DNA of 7,037 bases from Acidobacteriaceae bacterium (GTDB lineage: Bacteria > Acidobacteriota > Terriglobia > Terriglobales > Acidobacteriaceae), in NCBI GenBank assembly GCA_030040115.1, contig JASHUH010000318.1:1-7037 (forward strand). The letters are read 5' to 3'. Below the pieces are notes generated by a model that searched no databases, had not been told where the DNA came from, and saw only the letters and a program-made list of their open reading frames with translations. The translations under genes were made by a program, and so were the position numbers. Positions 1 to 6,617 of this stretch are shown piece after piece (positions within the stretch are counted from its first letter, which is position 1; the number at the start of each line of letters is the position of its first letter).

Positions 1-222
1 AAACACAATGTAGGGCGTGAAGCGGAAAATCCACGTTGTTTCAGATGAGATCACCTCGTCCTTGTGAAAGAGCTTCCAGAGATCCCGGTAAGGTTGCAAA
101 ATGTTCGGCCCCCGTTTGCTCTGGACATTCTCCTTGAACCGGCTGAGCACACCGGAATACAATGGCGCAAAGCCGACTATAAACAGGAGCTGAATGAAGT
201 TGTACACAACGGTTCGGGCCAT
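1..222 (-). CDS. hycD: Formate hydrogenlyase / group 4 hydrogenase subunit 4 (HycD/HyfC, NuoH-like), N-terminal part
   Basis: This is the first 74 codons of an integral membrane subunit; the gene continues beyond base 1. The family (HycD, HyfC, complex I NuoH) anchors the hydrogenase module to the membrane arm and contributes to its quinone- or proton-channel-like part. Visible are a start MARTVVYN, one hydrophobic helix at about residues 5-26 (FIQLLFIVGFAPLYSGVL), and then the family stretch KRGPNILQPYRDLWKL followed by KDEVIS and WIFRFTPYIVF, which opens the second helix. The ATG at 222-220 is chosen because AGGTGG lies 8 nt upstream and homologues start at the same place. The usual upstream partner (a HyfB/NuoL-like gene) is absent, so the gene seems to open a transcript or stand after a rearrangement. 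Family assignment is firm; which hydrogenase subtype it serves cannot be told from this piece. Confidence 0.85.
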   Translation of the reverse strand, partial: MARTVVYNFIQLLFIVGFAPLYSGVLSRFKENVQSKRGPNILQPYRDLWKLFHKDEVISSETTWIFRFTPYIVF

Positions 223-681
223 CGGAGTTCCACCTGAAAGATACAGTTTGAATTGTCACTGGGCTGCCTGGATTCGACGGATGTGCATTCAGCAACGGCG
301 AACTGCCGTGCGAGGCAGAGGGAACACGTCTAACCTGGCTTTGAAGAACGGCGCGATTTGAAAGGGGGAGGGTAAAACCGATTCTTGCTGTCTTGCTGCG
401 GGCACTTGTACGATCATCTTCACGGCGCGACTCCTCGTAAAGGTAGGAATCATCAGCCGTGAAGGCGGTTATGGTGGAGTTCCATCACCATCGTCGAAAT
501 GTTCTGACACTATGATGAGCGGTCTCCCAAGTTGTTGTCAAGACTAGCGAACCGGGCCACTTCCCGCCGGGTGCCTGTGCAATTCCATGACTAGATCGGG
601 GTTGTGCTCCTGAGACTTCGAGGCGGCGCGGCTCGAAAACCTGACGGCGGCAGCAAGATGTTTAGTCCGGGTCGCGTATGA
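223..681. other. Intergenic stretch without a supported gene
   Basis: This lies between the minus-strand hycD-like gene and the plus-strand MutS-like gene. Open frames here are short or have unconvincing composition. The only one with a good start signal is a 44-codon minus-strand frame (289-423), discussed under findings. No tRNA, long repeat or terminator with a T run was seen. The region should hold the promoter of the hycD-like gene, but no good match was picked out. Confidence 0.5.
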
Positions 682-711
682 TTGACACGCAATGCACGCT
701 CCGGGGATACT
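682..711 (+). promoter_or_regulatory. Putative sigma70-type promoter of the MutS-like gene
   Basis: A perfect TTGACA (682-687) is followed after 18 bp by GATACT (706-711), which differs from TATAAT at two positions. Transcription would begin near 718, giving a leader of about 85 nt before the GTG at 803. The housekeeping consensus may not hold exactly in this organism, so this is a sequence match only. Confidence 0.45.
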
Positions 712-768
712 GAACTTGAGCGGGTGTTGGAATCCACTCTGTTTCGGCTCTCTCCCGAGGGGAAGATG

Positions 769-797
769 ACTCCTACGAGGCTAAAGCTCGGAGGAGT
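769..797 (+). promoter_or_regulatory. Hairpin covering the ribosome binding site of the MutS-like gene
   Basis: ACTCCT (769-774) pairs with AGGAGT (792-797) and CGAG (776-779) pairs with CTCG (787-790). One A-G mismatch separates the two helices, and a 7-nt loop (GCTAAAG) closes the structure. The right arm contains GGAGGAG (790-796), the strongest Shine-Dalgarno sequence near the proposed GTG at 803. Folding would block translation initiation. No T run follows, so it is not a terminator. Confidence 0.5.
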
Positions 798-802
798 TGT
801 TT

Positions 803-2453
803 GTGCCCACTCGAACGGCGAACCACTTCGCTCATCTTTCTGAAGCGGCGAATCAAGACAAATCAGAAAGAAATCTTGCCCTGAAGCTGCAATGCGTCCG
901 ACCCTTTCTGAGCATTTTGTTTGATGAACGCGAGGCTTGAACGGAGGGTGAGGAGGGAGAAAGCCTCCGAATTCCTCGGCGATTTGAATCTCGACCGGAT
1001 CGTCACTTTCATAACTAACGGTCGCGATGAATATAACCTGAAGCGATTCTTCTACCTCCCACTGAAGGGGCAGGAGGCTGTCCGTTATCGTCAAGAGGTT
1101 TTCCGGGCTCTCGAGAATCGCGAACTGTTGCAGTTTGTGCGGTCGTTCGCCGAAGGCATTCGCAGCATGCGTGCTCATCTCGCACTCTTCAATAAGCGCT
1201 ACTACAAGCTTCAAAAGCAAGCCTGCGTCCTCGATGCCATCGAGACCTACCGCAATGCGACAGTGGCACTTACGCAGGGGCTGGTCTCCGCCGGTCTGAA
1301 TTCCAGAGGCTTCCGGGAACTCCGCGACTTTCTGGTTCGCTATTCTGCCTCAGAAGATTTCAAGGTCTTGAGGGGGGAAACGGAGAAGATCAGGGCGGGT
1401 CCCCAGGGGGGTCGATACTCCCTCCACATCCAATCGGCACGTGTCACCGTTGATCGAAACGATATCGAAGGCGACTACAGCCAGGAGGTCTTGCAAACCT
1501 TTGAAAAGTTCCGGCAAGCCGACCCGCGCAGCCACCGCTTCAAGACGCCGGCGTGGTTCGAGATGAATCACATTGAGGCGCAAATCCTCAATTTGGTCGC
1601 TAAGCTCCACGAAGGGATTTTTGCTCACCTCGATGAATACTGCAGCCGGTTTCAGGGCTACTGTCATGAAGTCATTGCCAGATTCGATCGCGAAGTTCAG
1701 TTTTACATTGCATATCTTGAACAGATGGAGCAAGTGAAAAAGGCTGGCCTCCCGTTCTGCTACGCAGACATGACGAGCGAATCCAAAGAAGTCGAGGCAC
1801 TTGACACCTACGACCTCGCACTCGTCAATCAATTGATTCCTGCTCGCAAAGACGTGGTGACGAACAGCTTCTATCTCAAGGGGCCGGAACGCATCATTGT
1901 CGTTTACGGACCGAATCAGGGCGGGAAGACCACGTTCGCCCGGACTTTCGGGCAGCTTCACTACTTGGGCGCCCTCGGCTGTCCAGTGCCTGGTACTTCA
2001 GCAAAATTATTCCTGTTTGACAATATCTTCACGCACTTTGAAAAAGAAGAGGACATTCAGAATCTGCGAGGAAAACTCGAGGACGAGCTGATCCAGATCA
2101 ACGACATTCTTGAAAAGGCGACACCGAACAGCATCCTCATTCTGAACGAGAGTTTTCTATCTACGACGCTGAACGACGCAGTATTTCTCAGCCGCGAAGT
2201 GATGGACCGGATCGCGTCACTGAACATGTTATGTGTCACGAGTTGGCCCTTTTCAACGAAACGACGGTGAGTATGATCAGCACGGTGAACCCCAATGATC
2301 CGCAACAGAGGACATTCAAGGTGATCCGGAAACCTGCCGACGGGCTTGCGTCCGGCTCCTTGGCTCCGGAACGAATGCAGAAAAAGATCGCAGCAGCGGC
2401 AGCTGGCGATATACTGTCGCCGCCAGGAAAGGCAAAATGGAAATTCCGGTTAA
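803..2453 (+). pseudogene. MutS-related ATPase, interrupted by frameshifts
   Basis: This is a MutS-type DNA-binding ATPase of the short family lacking the mismatch-recognition N-terminal domain. The longest intact frame is 921-2270 (449 codons, TTG or ATG at 924). It carries the clamp/lever region DLNLDRIV and YNLKRFFYLPL, Walker A GPNQGGKT at residues 330-337, and a Walker B region ILILNES near 405-411 followed by STTLNDA. Upstream, the frame opened by GTG 803 (GGAGGAG, spacing 6) encodes SILFDERE, the expected family N-terminus, then stops at 938. Removing one G at 934-935 joins the two frames. At about 2236 the frame breaks again: the following frame (from 2231) encodes the true C-terminus [17 protein letters not shown] text through [15 protein letters not shown], with about 10 nt missing between CVT and ELA. 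A TAA at 2451-2453, back in the original frame and just before the next ribosome binding site, is the likely original stop. The role of this MutS subfamily is not established. A decayed gene or indel errors are both possible. Confidence 0.75.
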
Positions 2454-2461
2454 GAAGGGGG
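2452..2461 (+). promoter_or_regulatory. Ribosome binding site that fixes the nucleotidyltransferase start
   Basis: AAGAAGGGGG lies 9 nt before ATG 2471. This decides the start in a frame that is open much further upstream (from 2231) only because the damaged MutS-like tail reads into it. Confidence 0.7.
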
Positions 2462-2470
2462 TGTACAGCG

Positions 2471-3292
2471 ATGAAAGTGGTTCTTTTTTGCGGAGCCGCC
2501 GGTATGCGGCTCCGAGGCTACTCGGATGATGTTCCGAAGCCCATGGTGCAAATCGGAACGCGGCCAATTCTCTGGGATCTGATGAAGTATTATACCCACT
2601 TCGGCCAAAAGGATTTCGTTCTATCCCTCGGATACGAGGGCAACTGCATCACGGATTATTTCCTGAATTACGACGAGCCTGTGTCTAACGATTTCGTCTG
2701 GTCAAAGGGCGGGAAGAGTGTCCAGTATTTGAACTGGGACATTGATGACTGGACGATCACGTTCGTCGAAAGAGGGCCGAACGCAAATATTGGTCAGCGC
2801 CTCAAGGCGGTAGAGCCTCACGTCCAGGCTGAAGAGATCTTTCTCGCGAATTATGGCGATGGACTGAGCGATATGCCGCTACCTGCAGTGCTCGAAAGAT
2901 TCGAAGCAAGCAAAGCCGTCGCTTCGCTCTTGCTGGTGCAGCCCACGTCGAGCTTCGACATCGTCTACGCGGGTGCCGAAGGCATTGTGAAGGAGATCCG
3001 GCCCCTCACGCGCACTGACATCTGGATCAACGGCGGCTTCTTCGTCATGCGGAATGACATCTTTCGCTACATTCAGCCGGGGGAGGAGTTGGTCCGTGAG
3101 CCGTTTCAGCGACTCATTGACCAAAAGGCTCTGCTCGCACACAGGTATAACGGGTTCTGGCAGTGCATGGACACCTTCAAGGACAAGCAGCATCTTGAAG
3201 AGCTCAATCACGGCCCAGCACCGTGGAAGGTCTGGAATCATTCTACGAATGGTCACTCGTCAAACCTGGACCTGGTCTCGACTGCACTATGA
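2471..3292 (+). CDS. Sugar-1-phosphate nucleotidyltransferase (glucose-1-phosphate cytidylyltransferase-like, RfbF type)
   Basis: A 273-residue cytosolic enzyme predicted to join a sugar 1-phosphate to an NTP, giving a nucleotide sugar and pyrophosphate. It starts [15 protein letters not shown], the nucleotide-binding glycine motif, followed by the VPKPMVQIG signature (residues 21-29) and [14 protein letters not shown] near residue 130 supplies the metal-binding aspartate. INGGFFVM and [17 protein letters not shown] near the end match the RfbF-like family, whose members are about 255-260 residues long. CTP is the usual donor and glucose 1-phosphate the usual acceptor in characterised RfbF, but specificity cannot be read here. 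Family members mostly have CGG at the start of the glycine motif; this one has CGA. It starts about 18 bp after the presumed MutS-like stop and overlaps the next gene by ATGA, so it is probably translated in the same operon. Confidence 0.85.
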   Translation: MKVVLFCGAAGMRLRGYSDDVPKPMVQIGTRPILWDLMKYYTHFGQKDFVLSLGYEGNCITDYFLNYDEPVSNDFVWSKGGKSVQYLNWDIDDWTITFVERGPNANIGQRLKAVEPHVQAEEIFLANYGDGLSDMPLPAVLERFEASKAVASLLLVQPTSSFDIVYAGAEGIVKEIRPLTRTDIWINGGFFVMRNDIFRYIQPGEELVREPFQRLIDQKALLAHRYNGFWQCMDTFKDKQHLEELNHGPAPWKVWNHSTNGHSSNLDLVSTAL

Positions 3293-3941
3293 TCCGTCTC
3301 GACGTGGGTGTGGGAAAAAATGGCCCCCTTCAAATCCTTTGTCTGGGCTGCCATTCGGATGACATTGAAATCGGCTGCGGAGGCGCCGTTCTCCAGCTCG
3401 CCACGCGACACCTGGATTGCCAGTTCCACTGGGTAGTATTCAGCGCTCTAGGCCCCCGGCGAGCCGAAGCAGAGAAGGCAGCAAAATTGTTCGTCGGCCC
3501 CTCGCAGTTAAAGAATCCACTGCTGAAGGAGTTTCCGGACGCCTTCATGCCATTTGTAGGGGCTGAGGTGAAATCGATCTTTGAGGAATTGAAGCACACC
3601 ACCTCTCCGGACCTCATCTTCACTCACAATCGGCGAGATGCCCACCGGGATCACCGTCTCATCGCTGAGCTAACCTGGAATACTTTTCGCGATCATTTCA
3701 TCCTCGAATATGAGATTCCCAAATACGATGGGGATATGGGCCAGCCGAGCGTGTTTGTGCCGCTCAAGATGGAGCTATGTCAAAAGAAAGTCCGCAATAT
3801 CATGGAGGCCTTCGTAACGCAGCACGATAGACAGTGGTTCCAGCCGGAGACTTTTTTGCCCTAATGCGGCTTCGCGGCATGGAATGCAACGCCCCCAGCG
3901 GTTACGCGGAAGCCTTTTACTGCCGAAAGCTGATGATCTGA
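3289..3941 (+). pseudogene. PIG-L/LmbE-family zinc deacetylase, C-terminus lost by a 1-nt frameshift
   Basis: PIG-L enzymes are metal-dependent hydrolases that remove acetyl groups from N-acetyl amino sugars and related glycoconjugates. The motif CHSDDIEIGCGG (residues 21-32) corresponds to the zinc-binding HPDDE motif, and THNRRDAHRDHR further on supplies the remaining metal and catalytic residues. The start is ATG 3289 because it overlaps the previous stop as ATGA; an upstream in-frame ATG at 3223 lies inside the nucleotidyltransferase gene. The intact frame ends at TAA 3862-3864 after QPETFLP. The next frame continues with LMRLRGMECNAPSGYAEAFYCRKL and stops at 3939-3941, which is the conserved family C-terminus. 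Adding one base beside the T6-G run at 3852-3858 would restore a 217-residue protein. Co-occurrence with a nucleotidyltransferase suggests a nucleotide-sugar or surface glycan pathway. The catalytic motifs lie before the break, so the shortened 191-residue product might still fold. Confidence 0.8.
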
Positions 3942-3954
3942 ATTGAAGTCGGAC

Positions 3955-3980
3955 AGCGCCCTCGGCGCTTCCGCAGCGCG
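3955..3980 (+). repeat. Overlapping alternative hairpins after the deacetylase gene
   Basis: AGCGCC (3955-3960) pairs with GGCGCT (3964-3969) across a 3-nt loop. Alternatively GCGCT (3965-3969) pairs with AGCGC (3975-3979) across TCCGC. The two folds exclude each other. No T run follows, so an intrinsic terminator is unlikely. The element lies in the 64-bp gap before the IS630 element. Confidence 0.35.
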
Positions 3981-4007
3981 AAAGAGATTATTGAGCTTTG
4001 CAGAATA

Positions 4008-5063
4008 TAGTTACAAAGGAAACAGGTTGGCTTGTTGCCAGAAGGCGCAGACCAAGGACGGGCGACGTCGCATCCGGCGCAGCGCCGCGCGAGCCTGCTG
4101 ACCCAACTGACCGAAGCTGGCCGGGCAGAAATTGGGTAACTCGTGCTGCTTCCAGTGGGACCACAGATATTCGACCGGGTTCAGTTCCGGAGCATAGGCG
4201 GGCAGGAACTCGATCCAAATCCGCCCTCGCTGTTGCCGGATGAAGTCCCAAACCGCGCCGCTGCGGTGCGCTGCCAGCCCGTCCCAGACGATCAACAACC
4301 TTCCGGGTATATGGCAGAGCAGATGGGCAAGGAACAGGATCACCTGCGGCGAACGAATCGCGCCAGGAAAAAGACGGAAGTAGAAGTTCCACCATGTGAC
4401 CCCGGCCATAGCCGAAAGCGTCTTCCAGTTGAGGTGGTACTGCAGCACCGGCGTCTGTCCTTTTGGCGCCCAGGTGCGGCAGCGGTGGGGTCGCTCGCTC
4501 AATCCGCTCTCGTCGATGAAGACGATGGTGCGGCCTTCCCTGCGGGCTTTTTTTTAATCTCCGGCCAGCGCTTCTGTTTCCATTCCCGGATCTTATCTTC
4601 ATCCCGCTCCAGCGCTCGGCCCGTCGGACGCTGGCAACTCCAGCCCAATTGCCGCAAAATGCGCCAAGCCTGCGAAGAGTGATACTTCACTCCGCATTCC
4701 CGCTCGATCAGATAAGCGACGCGCCAGGATGTCCATAATGCAGTCTCAAATCCCAGCGCCTGCGGTCCACGCTTCAGGCCATTCTCAATTCGCCGCAGGT
4801 CCTCTGAATTCAGACGCGGCTTGCGTCCTGCCCGGCCTGCCTTGCGCAACGCCTTCTTGCCTCCTTGTTTCAGTTGTCGTGCCCACCGGTTCACCGACTG
4901 ACGATGCGCTCCCACCCGCCGCGCCACTTCGGCCTGATGAATCCCCTGGCGCAGCAGATCCACCGCATTTAGTCGCCGCCGCTCCAACTTATCGAAATCC
5001 CGCCGTACTCCCGCCGGATTACCCATGACGAAACGATAACAAGAAAAACCAGAAATATCACTA
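4008..5063 (-). mobile_element. IS630-family insertion sequence
   Basis: The element is about 1056 bp and is almost filled by a two-frame transposase. Both outer ends read TAGT inward (4008 onward; complement of 5063 backward), and each is flanked by TA (4006-4007 and 5064-5065), which fits the TA target duplication of the IS630/Tc1 superfamily. The inverted repeat is recognisable only over the first 8 or so positions and is imperfect, so the ends are a best estimate. The left end contains the transposase stop codon. The insertion lies 66 bp past the deacetylase stop and has probably cut off whatever followed in that operon. Confidence 0.7.
4011..5026 (-). CDS. IS630-family transposase, two frames joined at an A8 tract
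   Basis: The first frame (5026 down to 4499) encodes an N-terminal helix-turn-helix domain, including LLRQGIHQAEVARRVGAHRQ and VNRWARQLKQGG, then a winged-helix-like region ending WPEIKKK. The second frame (ending at 4011) carries the RNase H-fold catalytic core: FIDESGLSE with Asp 172, IVWDGLAAH with Asp 249, and APELNPVEYLW with Glu 286, numbered in the joined product. The frames meet at ATT followed by eight A (T8 at 4548-4555 on the plus strand). Shifting back one base there gives a continuous 338-residue protein with the DDE triad in family order. The join is therefore probably a programmed -1 frameshift or slippage site rather than damage. The start ATG 5026 lies 37 bp inside the right end. 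Confidence 0.85.
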
Positions 5064-5088
5064 TATTATTCAATCCCCAATAGAACTG

Positions 5089-5560
5089 GTCCGATGGGCG
5101 CCGTGAAAGGCGCTGGTCAACAGTGGGTGTAAGTCCCACCCGGGAACTGGATCGCTCCGCCCGGTAGCAATCGAAGCGACGGTAGAGGAGACGAAGCCGT
5201 CGGAGCCTTCGGTGTAGAGGGTCGCAGAGGCGGCTTGGCGAGCATGCAGGCCATAACACAAGTGAACGCTGTGGAGGTCCCGAAATGTTCAATGCAGGAG
5301 CCGACCCGTCATCGGTCGTGGGAAGGCCGCTGTTGGAGGGGAGTACGAGCGAATCTGCCTCTTCAGTCCTGCCGGGATATAGGCGATGGCATGCAAGCAA
5401 ATGGGGACCAGACGCAACACGGGAAGCCCCAGCGGTGATTGCATGTGGATCAACCGGAATCTCGTGAGAGACAGGCCGGGCCGTGTGGGGTGTCGGGTCG
5501 GAGGTGGCGCACCGAGTTGCCCCAGTGCTGGCCACCGTCCGCCGCCCAGTAGGGTCGGAA
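5089..5560 (+). ncRNA. Probable 5' part (domain I-like) of a group II intron, plus strand
   Basis: The stretch lacks a convincing gene but is dense in small hairpins. GCGCC/GGCGC closes a GTGAAA loop (5098-5113). GTGGG/CCCAC closes TGTAAGT (5123-5139), a form common near group II intron 5' ends. TCTC/GAGA closes a GTGA (GNRA) loop at 5460-5471, nested inside CCGG/CCGG (5454-5479). AAGTGAACG (5260-5268) also resembles a recurring domain I segment. Strand is chosen because the loops read as GNRA-like on plus. The 5' end could be GTCCG at 5089, but this differs from the usual GTGYG and may be truncated. The 3' limit is not defined. Recognition rests on resemblance, not a covariance search. Confidence 0.5.
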
Positions 5561-5658
5561 GCAGGCGCGCGCACTGTAGGCGTCGGTGGTACTTCCCTCG
5601 CTTTCGCAATGGACCGCAGTCCGACAATCATGGCCACGTTTCCAGCTCCCGCCACGTC

Positions 5659-5692
5659 AAACGCAGCATGCGGTTTTCCCGCACTGCGCTTT
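5659..5692 (-). ncRNA. Group II intron domain V
   Basis: Read on the minus strand, this 34-nt segment folds as AAGCGCAG paired with CTGCGTTT (8 bp, one G-T), then TGCGG paired with CCGCA. A 2-nt TG bulge lies on the 3' side and the loop is GAAAA. The length, the AGC triad near the 5' end, the two-helix layout and the 3'-side dinucleotide bulge are the hallmarks of catalytic domain V. It lies downstream of a group II maturase C-terminus on the same strand, as expected once the IS5 element is removed. Domain VI and the exact 3' splice site further down (below 5659) were not resolved. Confidence 0.7.
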
Positions 5693-5717
5693 CCTGTTTG
5701 CTTCATACCAAGGGTTA

Positions 5718-5720
5718 TGA
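5718..5720. repeat. Target-site duplication TGA, left copy
   Basis: TGA directly precedes the IS5 left end at 5721 and is repeated directly after the right end at 6612-6614. A 3-bp T-N-A duplication is typical of several IS5-family subgroups. Confidence 0.65.
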
Positions 5721-6611
5721 GAACCTGTTTACGATCTTCTGAGCAGCAGCCTGAGGAAGGCGAGGTGGATCATTTGCAGGCTGGTATTGAGTTTGCGTTC
5801 GCAGTTTTTCCATAGCCGGCGGCATTTTTCCAGCCAGGCGAAGGATCGTTCGACGATCCAGCGCTTGGGCAGCACCACAAACGCATGCAGTTCATTGCGC
5901 TTGACGGCTTGAACGGTAGCCTCGATCCGCTCCATCACGCCGTCGGCAAAGGGCTGGCCGGTGTAGCCGCCATCCACCAGCATGCTCTCGACCCGTTCCA
6001 AATTCGGCTTCGAGCGGTCGATGGCCAGCAGAGCGCCGTCGCGGTCGGTGACATCCGCCGTGGTCACGGCGATGGCATGGGGTAAGCCTTGGGTGTCGAC
6101 CGCGATGTGACGTTTGATGCCGGAGACCTTCTTGCCCGCGTCGTAACCCTTTTCTTCTGCCGTGTCGGTGTTCTTCACGCTCTGCGCGTCAACGATCAAG
6201 AAGCTGGTCATGGCGTTGCGCCCCAGTTTGGTGCGGGCCTCGCCAACCGATTTTTTTTAAGGCCCGCTCCAGCGTGCTCACCCCGTCCTGACCCGGCGCA
6301 CTCCACTTGGCGAAATACGAGTACACCGTGACCCAGTGGGGAAACCCTTCGGGAAGCATGCGCCACTGGCAGCCGCTCTTGAGCAGGTACAACACAGCGT
6401 TAAAGACTTCGTGCAAATCCACCATGCGCGGCTTGGTCCGCTTGCGCACTGATTCCAGCAGTGGACGAATCCGCTCAAACTGCTCCCGGCTCACATCGCT
6501 TGGATAGGTCTTTCTCCGCCCCATCCTCCACCATTACCGCATCCGGCAATGCCCGATTATCCCTTTTCCGGCTGCCCCTACCTATCTCGCCCCAAAATCG
6601 TAAACAGGCTC
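5721..6611 (-). mobile_element. IS5-family insertion sequence
   Basis: An 891-bp element. The left end reads GAACCTGTTTACGATCTT inward and the right end reads GAGCCTGTTTACGATTTT inward, so 16 of 18 positions match. TGA flanks both ends. It contains one transposase on the minus strand spread over two overlapping frames. It is inserted in the group II intron between the maturase stop codon (6618-6620) and domain V, so it is younger than that intron copy. Confidence 0.85.
5729..6524 (-). CDS. IS5-family transposase, two frames joined at an A8 tract
   Basis: The first frame (6524 down to 6189) encodes the N-terminal domain, MGRRKTYPSDVSREQFERI through GCQWRMLP and WVTVYSYFAKW, which is typical of the IS5/IS1031/IS427 type. 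The second frame (ending at 5729, inside the left inverted repeat) has the DDE core: LIVDAQSVKNTD with the first Asp, LVDGGYTG with the second, and PKRWIVERSFAWL with the catalytic Glu. The frames meet at TTA followed by A7 (T8 at 6251-6258 on plus). Skipping one A gives ERALKKSVGEARTKLGRNAMTSF and an uninterrupted 264-residue protein. Such elements commonly use frameshifting or transcript slippage on A tracts, so it is not scored as broken. A purine-rich GGTGGAGG directly abuts the ATG, which is unusually close for a ribosome binding site. Confidence 0.85.
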
Positions 6612-6614
6612 TGA
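6612..6614. repeat. Target-site duplication TGA, right copy
   Basis: This matches TGA at 5718-5720 and directly follows the IS5 right end. Joining the flanks at a single TGA restores a simple path from the maturase stop to intron domain V. Confidence 0.65.
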
Positions 6615-6617
6615 GAC

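Noticed and set aside
769..797. Hairpin as an intrinsic terminator
   Set aside because: No T tract follows the stem, and it overlaps a strong ribosome binding site.
591..1220. Minus-strand open frame of 209 codons overlapping the MutS-like gene
   Set aside because: It runs antisense to recognisable MutS family sequence and resembles no known family; it is a shadow frame.
1350..1961. Minus-strand open frame of 203 codons inside the MutS-like gene
   Set aside because: The opposite strand carries conserved family residues including Walker A; this frame is the complement of real coding sequence.
2231..2470. An 80-residue N-terminal extension of the nucleotidyltransferase
   Set aside because: The residues match the MutS-family C-terminus; the open frame is a by-product of the deletion near 2236. 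The RBS and family start point to 2471.
4143..5028. Plus-strand open frames over the IS630 element
   Set aside because: They are complements of the transposase frames, which carry clear HTH and DDE motifs.
4969..5706. Minus-strand open frame of 245 codons over the intron region
   Set aside because: It spans domain V, structured intron RNA and part of the IS630 end, and has no recognisable domain. Such GC-rich frames often appear across group II introns.
5386..5815. Plus-strand open frames with text such as SSRHVKRSMRFSRTALS
   Set aside because: They are antisense to domain V and cross the IS5 boundary. Similar text is probably mis-annotated next to related introns, so they are not real proteins.
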